64,000 nucleotides of DNA from Eremophila alpestris peregrina (Eukaryota > Chordata > Aves > Passeriformes > Alaudidae). The translations under genes were made by a program, and so were the position numbers. Positions within the stretch are counted from its first letter, which is position 1; each line of letters starts with the position of its first letter. Shown one piece after another: positions 11,104 to 24,720 of this stretch. The DNA is taken from the NCBI GenBank assembly GCA_009792885.1, contig WMCF01000014.1, positions 11,179,924-11,243,923 on the forward strand, given 5' to 3'. The notes beneath the pieces were generated by a model. That model saw nothing but the letters and a program-made list of their open reading frames with translations. It made no database searches and was not told the DNA's origin.

Positions 11104-14100
11104 ATTCTTGATTTTCCTTACAGCAACATCTTTGCAATGTGGTTAAAAAAAAAAAGATACAGAAATAGGAAGGTTGTGAATCTGAGAGAGCCCCAGATAT
11201 CACAGACCTGGTAACTACAGTGCTCCCTCTCAAGCCCTCCTCACCTCAAAAAACTTTATGTGTGCCTCATCCCTGCTGCTTTGAAAGATGCTTTGAGCCA
11301 CTGCTGCTGCTGCAGCGGCTCTGCCCATCCAGAGCTGCCTCTGGGAAGCAGCTGGCAGAGATGGGAAAGGCCTGTGTCCTTCTGGCGCTCCACTCCTTCT
11401 GTCCTGCTGTAGCCTTGTCTCCTCAGGACATCCAGAAATCTTAAGCAATGGTTTAAAATATTAATTTCTTCCCAAGGTAAAATAAAAAAATGCTCTGGAG
11501 AAAGCATATTTTCCTTTTACAAAAGACAGAGCACACAAGTTCATCCCCTATTTTAGAATATGCACGTTTTATTGCTTCATTCAATTATCACTTCATCTCA
11601 TTTTCCATGTTCCAAAGTCTCCAATTTCCAAAAGGACTGCTAGCCTATAGACACAGAAAAATGTTTTTGCACTGTCTCCTGTCAGAATTATTATTACAAT
11701 TATTACATTATTTAAAATTTATATTACACATATCTAAAAGGCTGCAATTCAATTAGGTCCCGCTGCGCTTGCCACTACCCAAATGTGTAACTAATGGCAT
11801 TTCAGGCCCTCAGGAAAAACATTTAATTCCAAGGTAAACTCCTCAGGGCAGAAATTACCCACATTTTTGTTCTGTGGGAAAACAGTGCCTGGTGTTGGTG
11901 CAGCCTAGAGCCTGCACCACAATCCTAACAATAGTAGTAATAATGATAATTAATATTAGTATTAAATGTTGTTACTTCAGTTTTATCACAGCTTGCTCCT
12001 ATCTTTTGTTTTCATATCATGTGGTAAGAATGTGCTTCATTCCATCAGCTGAAGAATTCTTTATTCAAGGTTTTGGTACTGACTAAAGATACTTTGCTCT
12101 GCTTCCAGGGAACAAATAGGCCAATGGAATAAGTGTTTGGTGGGATGAATGGTGTTCAGAGTGAGGACAAATGGTGAAAGAGAGGGGACACCATCAAAAG
12201 TTGTTCTGCTCCACATGAATGTTAACACTTGTTCCATGTCCCACGATGAATTCCTTCAGTACACCGAGTTACTGGAAAAAATCCTCTGCACTGAGAAAGG
12301 CACACGCGTCACTGCTGAGTCAGAAGATGGCCATGGTCATATCAGCACACATTTTTTTCAGTGTTTGGTGTTGAGAGGTTTGTCACCCTACCCCAAAAAG
12401 TAGGTGCTCATTAAAAATTGCTCCCAGAAGGCATTCCAGATTTAGATTTTAAGCATATCTTCCTTAAGCCAAATCAAGAGATACAGGGACAAAATGTCAA
12501 AATGCAAAGGCAGGATGGTTTGGTGTTAAAATGTTACAAACTGTAATTGCTGATTTAGTACTGATTTATTACTGCAATGCAAGGGTTTAACATTTGTATG
12601 CCTCATTCCCCTGTCTGTAAGTATAGACTTATTGTGACTGCCAAGCAACAACCTCACATGCTTGCAGTTAGTGCTCTACTCTGTAAATGCTGTTGCAAAA
12701 GTTAGGTTCCAAACAACATTAAGCCAGTTATAATTTCAAGCAGAGTATATAAAAAAAAAAAACCTCCTCTTTACAAGCAGTAGAATTGTGAACTGGCTAA
12801 AGTTCTGTCCTAAAGATACAGGTGATATCCATCTACAAAAATGGCTTATCTTGATAGGAAAAGTAATCTGGATGGCATGGATATCTGCACAATGCTAAGC
12901 CATGTCCATTGAGTTTTCCTGCAAGTCCTTTAAAATACTTTTGTACTTTCTGGAAATGCTATTCCTTACCTTCAGCCTGGAGAGGGAGAGATTTAGAAGC
13001 CTGTGGGCAAAACTGTATTGAAGATTAAAAGCCCCAGGAACACATGAAATTATATCAGTACTCAGGTGCTTTGTATTAGTGAAGATCAGATAGTAAGCAT
13101 GCCCTTCCTATCATTTTTCTGTCCCTTCCTGTGTTTCCACTTGGGAGAAAGTGCTATGAATTTATTTTGCAAGAAAAATGAATAGTTATTATAGCAACAG
13201 CATTGCTTTCTTGCTGTCAAAACAATGACCATTTCTTTGAGCAACGTTTTTGTTGCTCAGCTCTCTTTTCTAAATGCATTTTAAGTTGAAAAACATTCTT
13301 ACTCTTCCAAAAGATTGTAGAATACGAAACGCTTTCCAGCTTTTAGAGGGTTTTTGAGTTTTGAGGTTTTTTAATTATATGAATATTGACACTCCATTTG
13401 ATTAAAAGGATGTGAGCATTCTTTTGTACCAGGTAAAATAGGCAGAATTTCTCCTATACTATGAGATCCAAGATGTTGCAGATCTTTCACTTCTCTAATG
13501 TTACTCCTCCCTCCTCAAAGCCAGCAAATTCACTACAAGGTAAAACAAACAAAAAAATAAGCTCTGCTATGCTATGACTGGATTTATATTACTCTTTTCC
13601 TTCTTTTTTTGAACTCTTGAATCGGTATTTAGCATGCAAATTAGGTAGATAAATAAGATAAATACGTGGTGAGCCTCTGTCTTCCATACCCAACCTTGTC
13701 TCTCCCTCATTTGTGCGCCGTTGTCATTTGGCTGTGTGATGGCCTGCCAGCAGCTCTGCTGTAAGCTGGGCTGCTTTGTGAAGAGCTCCTGTGGGGGTCT
13801 TTCTTGTCTTTGGCAAACTCTTCCTAAAGAGTGTTTTCTGCAGTGTGCCAGCAGCTCTTGGCACAGATTCATCAGCTCACAGTGACTTGCAGTGCGGATA
13901 CTTAATAGTCATCCCCTGTAGCGTGGCAGTAGCTGAGATGGATAATGCAGCCTCCAAGTTGCTCCTTGCATGTTAGGTTTCTTCTGCGTGGCAAACTTGG
14001 AAAGTCCAATTTAATCAATATAAACCAGGGAAAGAGGAAAGGGGAGAGCCATCTTGCACTTCAAAAGATGTTTTATCAACTTTACTACTGTTGAGAGAAC

Positions 14101-14864
14101 AATATTTCAGGCAGAGAAATTTTCAGAAGAGGATGGATCCAACAAGCCGACACTGCTGAGCCTTCAGTGCAGGAGGAGGAAAGGAAGAAGAACGGAGAAA
14201 CTGCCTCAGCTCTTGTTGGTCATGTCAAGCAGGGAGAAGGATGTGAAGATGGGCATCCCTGACACACCTTAGGCTGTTGCTGTAGGAAAATATATCACTC
14301 CCCAGACTAAGGATAACCCTAAATCTCAAACATGTCAGGACACAATGATATCTCCCACACACCTGGCTGCTTTACCCTAATCCATTCTCAGCCTTTCCCT
14401 CTCCTCTTCCTACCAATCACCCATGCTTCCCTTCCTGTTTACAGCACACAGGACGAGCCCTTCGGCTCCTCAACCCTTAGGGCCTGCTGCATCATACTAA
14501 ATGCTCTGCAGAAATACCCCATGGCACCCTTGGACCATGAGCTGCTGTCCAGAGGGGTCCCAGAAGCAAGTTCCCACATAAAAGCAATTCACCACCTGAG
14601 GATGTGCAGCTAAACCACTTTCACAAAATGAAAAACTGTTGCTAAAAAATTTGGTCCCGTCTTTGTGGGGTTTTTGTGGTGATGCTCTGGGACCAAACAA
14701 GCTGCAAAGGCAGGAGGGCAGGAACAAGAGTGCAGGTCAGCTCCCATAGTTATTTCATATCTTGGGTGCTCCCTGGGTCCCTGCTGCCCTGGGATCCCTT
14801 GTCGAAGTGTGAGTGTGAGTGATCCCTTCTCTGTGTGTGTTTTGGGGACAAGTCTCCCTGAGGG

Positions 14865-15610
14865 GCGGCAGAGCTAGGACGGGGATGCTCTGAGCCGAGA
14901 GATCACATCCTAGTCCGAGGATGCAGTCGAGGTGAGGGCGGCGAGGCGCCTTCCCAACCTCCGGCCGGGCTGGGCGGTGCCGGGGGCTGGCTGCAGGCGG
15001 GGGAGGAGGAAAAGGCCAGGATATTCCTGAATGAACGGCTCGCTCCTCACCCCACACCTCCGCCCGGCTCCCGCCTCCCTCCCGCCACTCGCCGGTGTCT
15101 CTCCGAGGCGCAGCCAGTTTCTATAGCGACGGCGCTGAGCCGCGGCTCTTCCGAGTAGTAACAAAGCCGCCCGCCCGCCGCCGGGGCTGCGGGGGGAAGC
15201 GGCCGCCGCTCCCGAGGACATCCCGACAGGTACGGAGCCGGGGCATGCCCGCCCCCGGCCGGGGCTGCTGCCGCCGGGTGCCGGCTGCAGGAGGGACAGG
15301 GACTCCCCGGGGAAATGGGGAGGCGTCCGTCCGTCCTTCCGTGCGCTCACCCCTGTGGCGGGCGATGGACAGCGGGGAGGGCTGCGGGAGGGCTGTGCAG
15401 GTGCGCCCCGGGTGCCCCTTCCCGACTTCTCCCGGCGCGGCCGCGGGCACCGGGACGGGGCGGCTGCTCCCGCGTACCCTCCGCGTATCCCCCCCTGTAC
15501 CCCCCGCCTGCCCGGGCGGCACCGGCGGCTCCGCGCCCCGGGCGGCAACCGGTGGGCTTGGCTCGCCCCTCTCCGCCGGGCACAGCGCTGCTCCTCGTCC
15601 CTTGCGGCTA
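14865..15610 (+). promoter_or_regulatory. CpG island, probable RNF182 promoter region
   Basis: This is the only stretch in the window with dense CpG and sustained high GC. It rises sharply near 14.87 kb and falls back to AT-rich DNA at about 15.62 kb. It contains GC-box (Sp1-type) motifs, for example GGGGCGG at 15457-15463 and CCGCCC motifs around 15060-15090. No convincing TATA box is seen, as is usual for CpG-island promoters with dispersed starts. Plus-strand splice donors occur inside it at 14932 (GAG/GTGAGG) and 15230 (CAG/GTACGG). Open frames of up to 220 codons on both strands reflect low stop-codon frequency at high GC and are not called as genes. Assignment to RNF182 rests on strand and on this being the nearest upstream island; a bidirectional promoter cannot be excluded. 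Confidence 0.72.
15100..15229 (+). other. Candidate non-coding first exon of RNF182 (start undefined)
   Basis: The segment ends in GACAG/GTACGG at 15227-15232, a good splice donor. It sits in the centre of the CpG island, where transcription starts would be expected. In other vertebrates RNF182 has non-coding 5' exons and one coding exon, so a leader exon spliced to the acceptor at 41187 is expected. The start at 15100 is a placeholder; no start signal can be read. The earlier donor at 14932 would define an alternative or shorter exon. Further small leader exons inside the intron cannot be excluded. Confidence 0.4.
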
Positions 15611-16506
15611 CCCCTTCATAGTAATACTAATAATTTCGCTGTTGTTGTTATAAAAAAAATATTACCCCCCTGGAAATTTTGGGGTTACGGAGTTTCGTTT
15701 CTTCAGCTTTATAAAGTAATGATGAATAGGGTAATAGCCTTAAAATGCGCTACTTAGTTAAAAAAAAAAAAAAATCTAAAGGCTTGGTGTAGAGTAAACA
15801 AGACAATTACTGCTTGTTTTCAGGAGTAAGTGTACCGAAAGGTTTTAGGTAAAATGAGTCCGTAGCTTTCCGAGTCAGAAGGCTAAGATGGTAGAGGTGA
15901 TAAACGTTTGCTTATCTCGGGCAGCCAAGGTTAGGCAAGAATAAGCCGTCTTCGCCTCCCGAGATACGAATGTCAGAGAGTGGATGGGAAGGTCATTAGC
16001 AGGTCATTAGCCTGAGCAATGCTTGTGGTGACTGTAATCAATAACATCCGAATGGCAGTGGCTGTGTGAATAGATATGGATTTCTGCAGAAGTTTAAAAT
16101 TCAAAGGAACTTCCTGATGATAAGAGAAGGCTTGACCCGGCACGATGAGGTCCAAGGGTGCAGTCACTGGGGCTCATTGCTGAGTGATTTAGGAAATAAA
16201 CGAGATCCTGGGCAAAAGCAAAATTGTTGCTGTGACATGTATGCAGCCAGCAGCACGTTCAAGATGGGAATCATCCTGGCTGTGAACAAGGGGAAAAAGG
16301 GAAATAGTACGTGAGATGAGGACACTGTGACTGAGGACATAGTTATTGAGTAGGTGGACAAGAACTGACATTTTGAGTAATATGTAATCTAAATATCAGA
16401 TCATTTGAAACTGAAAACACTATACATAATGTGATACCAGGATATCAGAACTCAAAGGCTAAGCATTGACTGGAAGAACTTTGAGAAGTATATAAATGAA
16501 ATGCTG

Positions 16507-16567
16507 AGTGAAAAGTAGAGCTTTATACCATGAAGTATGAAAAGTGAAAAGTAGAGCTTTATACCAT
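16507..16567. repeat. Tandem duplication, 25-bp unit at 36-bp period
   Basis: A 25-base segment beginning AGTGAAAAGTAGAGC and ending TTTATACCAT occurs at 16507-16531 and again identically at 16543-16567. An 11-base spacer separates the copies. The identity suggests a recent local duplication. A smaller duplication (GGTCATTAGC twice, period 11) lies at 15991-16011. Confidence 0.9.
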
Positions 16568-19500
16568 ACCATTAAGAAAATGATGTGAAAACAGTGGAAA
16601 GAGAAGATACAGCTCTTCAGCAATCATGAATACAAGTAGAAAAGAAAATGGAGAAAGGCTTCTCTTACAAGAGATCTATAAATAAAATTAAGTTTTAAAT
16701 GAATGTTGATCAAGTTTAAACTTTCCTCAATATAACATTTAAATCAGTAATATCATAATATGTGGAGTGGAACTCTAAACAGCTGTGGTGACAGTAGTTA
16801 CCACAAAAAAAAAAAAGTAGAATTTCTTAGATATGTTGATTGCAGTGGTTTGCCCAGTGTTTATAAGTGCGTGTCCTTCTCCTCTTTCAAAAGTGTCACA
16901 ACAGTTGTTTTGTTGAAAGTGTTATAACCTTCTGAATGACCTCTGTTTTTCATGCAACACTGGAAAGCAAAGTCTTGAGTTCGTAAAATGTGTAAAAATG
17001 TGGACTCCAGAGTAGTTTAGCATGATGGAAAACAGCATTTCAAGACCACACTGTGGGCTATCTGAAATTAAATGCTCTTGCAGGAAATAAAAGGTCAGCT
17101 GTGCCTAATAAGGGCCTGGACACTTCTACCTCCTTAACTGCATGGCAGAGAATGAGAAGCCTCAGAACTCAAGAAATATCTTGCCTTAAAAGTGAAAGGG
17201 ACAAGCAAAATATTTATGGTTATGCTGCCTTGTGACATTTCAGTCCCGAAATTGTTCCTTGTGGAACAATTGCAAACTCCACTAGACAAAGTTTATCAGC
17301 AGAAAAAATGTAGTAGCTGAGGCAGTACCAGGAAAGAATGCAGTAGTTCAGTATAGATAATACACCCCATAATATAGCCTGACATGCATAAGGGCTTCTA
17401 GTGGTCAGCAGTTCTAGCATTTAGATCACAGTCTTTCAGACTGTCATTTCACACCTTTCTGGTGCTCCTCAGTCCTGACTAGGTTTATAGGAAGCCTAGT
17501 TGTGAAATCTTCTTGAAAGCATAATCTTAAGCTGTGTACTCTGTGCATTGATATAAGGCCACTGCAGGAGTCTGCTTGCCACTATTCCTCTTGCTGTGCT
17601 CAGTCTTAACATTTTCATCTATATCCTAGTTTGATGACTTGCCTTTCAGTATTTTTTCTGGAGATGAACATGTTCTTGCTGTAGCCAGCAACTCTTTCAA
17701 GTATACAGGGACACTTATCACCTGCTGCCTGGAGGCTGTGATTTCAGTCCTCCCAGCAAGGTTGCTAAGGAGTACTAGGGATCCTTGGAGAGCAAAGCTC
17801 AGGAAATTCTCCTGTGGCCTTTGCACGCATTGTGTGCTGAAGCACTGCCTGTCCAACATAAATTACTGTTCTGACAGTAATATAGTATGGCCAGATGTGT
17901 ACCTTATGTATCACACTGCAACATAAGATAATTGTGACTTTCTAGTAAAAGCAAAACATCTGCAAGTCTGAAGGTGCTGTGATAAGATGCAAAGAGCTAA
18001 GGCCTCTTCAAAATGTACCTTAGGTTTAAAAGTAATTTGCAAAAACTAATCAAGAAGTACAACATAGGCAGCTTTTAACCTACTACAGCTCTACACTTTT
18101 TAAAATCAAATCCTCTGTGTTTCATTCAGATTTTTTTTTTCCTGCAGAGCTGATGCAGCGCATCATTTTAGGCATAATATATGTCATAATATCTTTTCCC
18201 ATTTTATCTTTTCCACCATCAATGAGTGAAGGACACAAACATTCAGCAGAAGTTGAAATAACTCAGCAGCACTATAAGTTTAGTCCGGATAGCATTAAAA
18301 CCTAAGATGTTCCAGCTTCTCTAAAGCACTGAGCAGAGACTTCAAAACCATTTAGGTTTTGTCTGATCTCTCTTGCCATTTCTAAGAAATTTAGCCAAAG
18401 TGTTACAAAGCTGTAGTTCTCTGAAAGACTCAAGTTCACAAGTGTTTTGTAGCTATATATTGCATTTTGAAAGTAACATCTATAAAGGTTACCACCACTG
18501 GTGGTAGTTCAGAAACTGAAGAAAGGAATAGGGACAGACTATCTTATGTCTTAAGCTTTCCTACTTCAGTTGACCAAATTATTTGCAGAAAGGCAACCTT
18601 GTAGAAAGAAAGGAGTGTGACAACCTGGTTTTGGGAATAACTGTAAGGAAAGCTGGTGGTGTATGTGACTGTATTGAGGGAGAAGGTGGGGGCTGATGTG
18701 CAGCCCATGCTGCAGATGTCGCCCTGGAGTCAGTGGCTATGGTGGGAGAGTTACCTGGGACTGCTATGAGGAGTCAGGCTGAGATGGGACTCGGCCTGGG
18801 ACAGGCTGGTGGAGACCCAGCCAGGAAAATCTGATATTAGACTGTGTGCATCAATTCCTCCCAGCAGATGGCCCAGCTCAGGGATGAAGGGTTCTTTTAG
18901 ATCCCCTTTTGTAAGCCTTCAGGGTTGTATTGGCAATATCCACGGCAGAAGGTGTTGATCAGGAAACCCAAACCTTTCCATAATAGTTTCAGGGCAGGTG
19001 TTGTTCCAGGCAGGGGAACTGATCTTGGCAGGCAGTGCATGGCAAAGAAAGAAAACTCCCATTTTAGATGGATAGCCAGTCTGTACTCAGGCAGGAGATG
19101 TTCTCCTATGAACAGAAAGAAAATATTCCCCCTTTGGTGACTCACAAGCTGATCAGAGTCTGCTTGAAAAAGCATCTGACCTTGAAGCTTCTGCTGTGGA
19201 ATAGCTTCATGTGAAAGTATGGCTGGACCTACAGTGCAGGTGTTTACCAAGAACCTGCAGATGCCATTTGCCTCCCAATACATGATGGGGGATCTGAAGT
19301 ATTTCCACAGAAGTATTCTTGGTTAAAAACCAGCGTGCTTTCCAGTCTTTAAACAATTCCTACAGGTAACTCTCAAAAAAAATCTTTAAAAGACTTAGCA
19401 GTGCTTCTACCAATATTGGAAAGGTTTAGTTTATTTAGCTAGAATTTTATAAACATCTAAAGCAGAAATTTTGAGTAGTGTTTGAATCAGGTGGAGTGTT

Positions 19501-19916
19501 GTATAACGTGTTTGTAATGAGGGCTTTTATCTTCCTGTGTCTTTCAGTTCACTGAATTACTCTTCTATGCTATTAAAGTGACAGCTAAATGAAAGTCAAA
19601 AAAATAAACAGTGCTGTGTTTGGTGCTAGGTTCAAATGGTACAATGGGTGAATTGCAGAGCCACAAATTATACAATGAGAATAAACCAAAAAATTCACTA
19701 AATAACTGCTGACTATACTGCAAACTCAGTGAAGCTTCCTGTGGAAGGAAATTATGAGTTATTGTATGACTAAAACTGTATTGTAATATATATTTTCAGT
19801 GGAATGCTGATGTTTTGTGATGCTCTAGTACTTGGATTTGCTTTCAGTATATTACAGACATTTTACTGTGTCCACTGAATCAAAGAGCACTTTTGTAGCT
19901 GATGCTTATTCCTGTA

Positions 19917-20010
19917 ATCAAGTCGCCTCTCATTCTCTGACAAACTAAACAGATTGAGCTCTTTTAAGCTTTCCCTTGAAGGAGATTTATTCAGCTCCTG
20001 AATATTTTTT
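19917..20010 (-). mobile_element. Ancient CR1/L3-like LINE remnant, antisense
   Basis: The plus strand reads AATCAAGTCGCCTCT, then AAACTAAACAGATTGAGCTC, then CTTTCCCTTGAAGGAG. This matches the antisense of the CR1-type ORF2 segment near the C-terminus, the part that encodes an SLEKRR-like stretch. It is strongly diverged and short, and downstream continuity is unclear. Confidence 0.6.
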
Positions 20011-20229
20011 TTTTTGTGACTTTCTCACTGTTCTTGTGAGAAACTGTTCAAAGTCCTTTATAGAATATTGTGACTGTGCAAAATTTCTTAGTTTGACTCT
20101 CACCACAGCCCAAAAGGTAATGGTATCTCAGCTGTGTTTCCCTCCTCACCTGTCCCATGTTGCTAAATTCATGTTGCAAAGATCTCACACTCAGATCATT
20201 TGTCTCTGTGACTTCTCCATGTCTCTGCT

Positions 20230-20303
20230 CATTACAGGGGGATTGGACTAGACAACCTTTAAAGGTACATTCCAACCAAATCTGTTCCTATCTATGATTC
20301 TGG
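20230..20303 (+). mobile_element. CR1 LINE 3'-end fragment, sense
   Basis: The sequence GGGGGATTGGACTAGACAAC, then TTTAAAGGTACATTCCAACC and TCTATGATTCTGG, is the typical CR1 3' end including the terminal TATGATTCT motif. About 70 bases remain. Its orientation is opposite to the older remnant 220 bases upstream, so the two are separate insertions. Confidence 0.85.
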
Positions 20304-22098
20304 ATGCGCAGTGTGAATTGGTATCCAGCTTACCTGAGTAGTCATGGCTTTTTCTACAGTAATCTGATACACTAACAGTGAAGCTAGCAAGTACTTAAAT
20401 GTTAAAGAGAAGAGCTTTTTTTTGTGTGTTAATGCCTCATTTTATTTGTATCACTTGGGCAAAGTTGTTAGGTGGAAGTGCTGTCTGTGCTTTTCAAGAT
20501 TCTAATGTATTTCTCCTGTCTTCTCTGCCGTGGCAGACCTAAAGTTGTCTTTTCCTTCTAATAGGCCTCTGAGATAAGTCCCTGATGTTTGTGCTAATAA
20601 ATTCAAGGTCAACACCTTGAATAACACTTGTTAAATAAATGGAAATAAAATATGAACTTACTCATCAGATCTATCTAAAAAGACAAAAAGGGAGAGCATC
20701 TTCTGGTAGTATTTACACTCAAGATAATAGGTATGGGTAGCTGCTCATTTGAAGATCAGCTAACAGTGAAAAATTTCACTTCTGGCCCTCTCTTGTCTTC
20801 TAAAAACTAGGAACAAGTTTCTATCCAGTAATATAAAAACTGCCCTCTTTATATTGTAAGTTTTTCTTAGCCTGAAATATCAACCTTAATCTTTAAATGC
20901 CATATCTTCCATTGGACAAAGAGAGAACAGAAAGCATACCAAGCATGAATCATCTGTTTTTGTTATCAGTCTTTCAGACCCTTTGGTGATGGATGGGTGA
21001 ATAGATTGAGCCTAGAGCTGTAAGCCAGCTTGGCAGCTGGCAGGTAAGTCCCTGGAAGCTCACCAAAATGCTTTCTCAAGCACCACACTTCAGTTTTACT
21101 GGTATTTAGCTAAATCATATCCTAGACTATAAAGTATCCTCTTAAGACAACAGGATCACACTTGATCATACATCTGTTTTCTGTGGAACTTAAGTGTATA
21201 GAGATTGGATGTGTGCTCTGGTCGGGATCTGAAGAAGGATGCTTTTTTGGATGGGGAAATAGAGAAAAAGCTCTTACAAGAGTTGGAAAGAGCAAGCCAG
21301 AACTGAAAAGGAATGGCATGTGGGTGATGTAAAGGTGAAATAATAATATTGTATATGGATAAATCTCACAAAAATCCCAGGTGAGCTAAGTTTCCAGCAA
21401 GTTTTGTGTCATTTGTTTCTTAAGGATTAGTGCAACTTTCTTACATGATGACTGCTTTGCCCAACTATGCCACCTGACAGGCATTTTATAAGCCTGGAAT
21501 GGAGAAGCACTGAGTGCAGTGGTATCTCCCTTCCTTCCCCTGGTACACCTCCCAAGACAGCTTGTTCCTAAGTAGTGTGCTGTGCTAATGGCAGCATTTG
21601 CATTAAGATTCTTTTTATGAATTTATTGTAACATGGCCAAAACATCTGCTTCATGCTGAAGTGTGGTTTTTAGACTCTAAGGATCATTCTCTGTTCATCA
21701 GTGTAAATGTAAGGCTTCAGTAATGCATATTGACACAGATTTATTAAAATATGAATTCCCGTTGACTTTGGGACTGAGAGGAGGGAGGAATGGCAAAAAA
21801 CACATAGAAAGAAACTTTCTGGGGTGGCTCTTTTAAGAGCAGTTTTGATATTCAGATATGGCTATGAATAAATTGAACAGCTTTCTGAACTTTATGCCCT
21901 TTTAAAAATTAAGTGGCCTGCCTATTTTCTGTTTCAGTAAAGTAAAATTATTCATGAAGAGAAATGTCAGTTGTGTCAGTCTTATAATTAATTTTCGGTT
22001 TTAACAACATTAACAGGATGCTTCACTCACTATTTGTCATTTATACAGAAAGTGCATATGTGTGTTTGAAATTCTGTAGGTATCTTCAGAGGGTAACA

Positions 22099-22124
22099 GC
22101 TTTTCCCTAGTTCTAGGGAAAAGC
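22099..22124. repeat. 26-bp near-perfect palindrome
   Basis: The arm GCTTTTCCCTAG (22099-22110) is followed by a two-base TT centre and its exact reverse complement CTAGGGAAAAGC (22113-22124). Pairing stops at both outer ends. Arms of 12 exact bases with a two-base centre are unlikely by chance in 64 kb. The element could form a cruciform or hairpin, or bind a dimeric factor; no function can be assigned from sequence. Confidence 0.9.
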
Positions 22125-24720
22125 ATGAACACACATTTTTACATATTACCTTCTCAAGACAGCTACAGTATTTTAAATTATGCATATATATGGACTTGTA
22201 TATTTATATTTGCCAGACAAACCAGGGGTATAAATTGGCATCATAGATACAGGTGTGGAAATTCTCTGCATTCAGTGATGCAGATTACTTCACAAACACG
22301 TTCATCCCTGTAACCTTTTGTTTGCCTTTTGCTCAAGGAAGAAAAACAATTTCACACAGTATGATCAGTTAAGTGCAGCTATGGACATAATTCTATGCAG
22401 GTGTCCAAACCAGAATTATCTATCCACTGACTGTAAAATAGGAACTTGTAATAAATAATCCTGCTGCATATTAGATGCCTCCTCCTTTTTACTGTATCAT
22501 TCTGCAGTTCTTTCATTTGCAGTGTTACATCTTTATGCTTAGCTTTTCCCCTCTTTTATTTAACTTACAATCTTGTCTGTCTGCATGCAAGAAAGCCAGC
22601 CTAATTGGAATAGAGATTTTTTTCTTTTTTAAGTTGTTTCAAAGTGTTACCCTATATGTTTTATTTTACTGCTCACACATGAGCAATGTTAACTGAAGCA
22701 CAGATAAAGAGCAAAAAGAAGTGTGAAATAATGCTATGAGAAATAGAATATACTCGGAGATAAAAAATATACAATGATCAGCATATGGCTGTCTGTATTG
22801 AAAAGTGAGGTTCCTATCACTCCATTACTGCTGGCCCAGAGCTCCTTCGGTCATGTTTGAAGAGTTGCATTTGTCTGAGAATGTTTGGAGGGTTGATATG
22901 GGTAGACTTCAATCAACACTTGCTTTTAAGTTTGTATATTCATAAAATTTAACATTCTAATGTGTATGCTATAATAATACACATAGCTGATGAATTACGT
23001 TAATTATTTGCTATTAAAACGTTAGCAATAACTTTCATGGACAAGACACAATAACATAGATTTTGCTTTTTAGATTTTGGGCAGAATATAGTGTCTAAAC
23101 AGATGGAAGTGCAACAAGTGGGATATGTCAGAAAATTCCAGAGAAGGAGATAATAGTATTTGGCATCAGTTTTGAGTCACAGTGGATTGGAGTGGTTTGC
23201 TGTGTTTTGTGGGTGGTTTTGTTTGTTTTGGCTTGTGCTTTTTTATGGTGGTGAAGATGGACAATAAAGGGTTTTTCAGGAAGAAATACTGATTACTAGT
23301 GGGATTTCTGCACTGGCATGTGAATGAGAAGAAATTTCTGCCCTGGCAGTATGCCTGTTAAAATACCTAATTTTGCACTACCAGACACACTGCAATGCTT
23401 GTATCAAATTTTCTAGAGAATACACTGAAGGAGTGCAGAGCACTCAGACAATGGGCAAAGCCTGAAAGACCTGTAGAAAAAAAAATACCAAACTGAACCC
23501 ATATATTGCAAGATCATATTGTTGTGAGAGAAGAAACAAATCTTGGGAAAGCAATTTCATCAGCATTCATAGCACTAAGCAGCGGTCCAGTTCCTGTGCT
23601 GCCAGCTCTAGAACTGACGTCATCTGTCCACCATGACAGACTGGACCACTCAGACTGGCACACAAATACTGAGCAGCTGCCTCACACAAATCCAGTTGCA
23701 TATATCTAGCAAAAGAAAGACTCTAGTCAGAGATATGAATGGTTATTCACCCATCTGCAAAAAGAAATTCAGTGTGCTAGGCAGCAAACAGCAAGCATCG
23801 TTGGCTCACTGATGAGCAAAGTGATAATGGGGAAACCACAGGGAATTGTGTTGATAGGAAATGGGTAAATATTGGGGGTCTGTTCAGCTCAACCCACTGC
23901 TTCCAGGGAGGACACTTGACAAAGCTCACATCTTGCATACAGCTCCGGATGTCCATGAAACTTGGGGGTTTTTTTGCTCTGATTTTTGTGTCTGCTGCAA
24001 GTCTAAGAGGAAAGGAACTAAAGTCCTAGATCTCTGCCCTGCCTCTCCAGAGTGCCAGCTGCCCTGGAAAGACTGAAGTTAAGTTGTGTTCCTGCAGCTG
24101 GCTTTTAGGCTCTGGGATATGACAGGCAAGATATGCACAGGTCACACCGATTTTTGGGTTTCTTTCAGTTACATTGGAACCAAAAAAGGCCTTTGTTAAG
24201 GAATAGACAGTATAGAAACATCTCTGATCCCCTGCCTAGACTGAGTGAATTAACTAAATGGTGAATATCTCACTATGTGCAATCATTATTGCTCATCATT
24301 GTGACAGCTGGAAAGAGCAAACATAATAATTAATACTCAGCATTATGATAATGCCATTGTGTCCCAGCTTTAAATTGTTTAAAAGAAGCTTCTCTTTTAT
24401 TTAAGTAACTCCCTGATAATTCTGTTAAATCTTTCTTTTCTTCAGTCTTGAATCAACTTTTCAATAGAGACATCTTGTATCCTCTGGTGAAGTGGGCTTA
24501 AAGGTGGGGAATGTCTGTGTTTGTATGTGTGTGTCACTCCCTTTCAAGTACTCATTGTAGAGCACAGCTATGACTGAATTGTTTTCTTCAAATATCAGAT
24601 AAAATTATCCAGCTAAACATTATTTTACACATACATATTGTATATGTACAATGTATTGTATATATGTAGATAAAAGCATTAATGTAATGTTTAAAGAAAT
24701 ATATTGAGCTACTTTTCATG

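Larger units (their letters stand above)
1..14860. other. Upstream intergenic region, no supported gene
   Basis: No open frame here exceeds about 110 codons, and none matches a protein family I recognise. The sequence is AT-rich and rich in stop codons on both strands. It holds two pentamer or hexamer microsatellites, a TA/TG-rich tract near 11.05 kb, a young CR1 3' end, an old antisense CR1 remnant and a solo LTR, each listed separately. A 14-base unit is repeated at 7861-7888, directly before the CR1 piece. In human, the gene upstream of RNF182 is MCUR1 on the opposite strand. I see no second CpG island or coding exon that would place its 5' end in this window. Confidence 0.75.

Noticed and set aside
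14910..15757. Open frames of 212 and 220 codons on opposite strands in the CpG island
   Set aside because: High GC removes stop codons in all frames. The peptides are low-complexity Gly/Pro/Arg/Ala with no family motif, and they overlap the expected promoter.
18490..18506. 17-bp palindrome TACCACCA-C-TGGTGGTA
   Set aside because: Arms of eight bases at this spacing are expected about once by chance in 64 kb.
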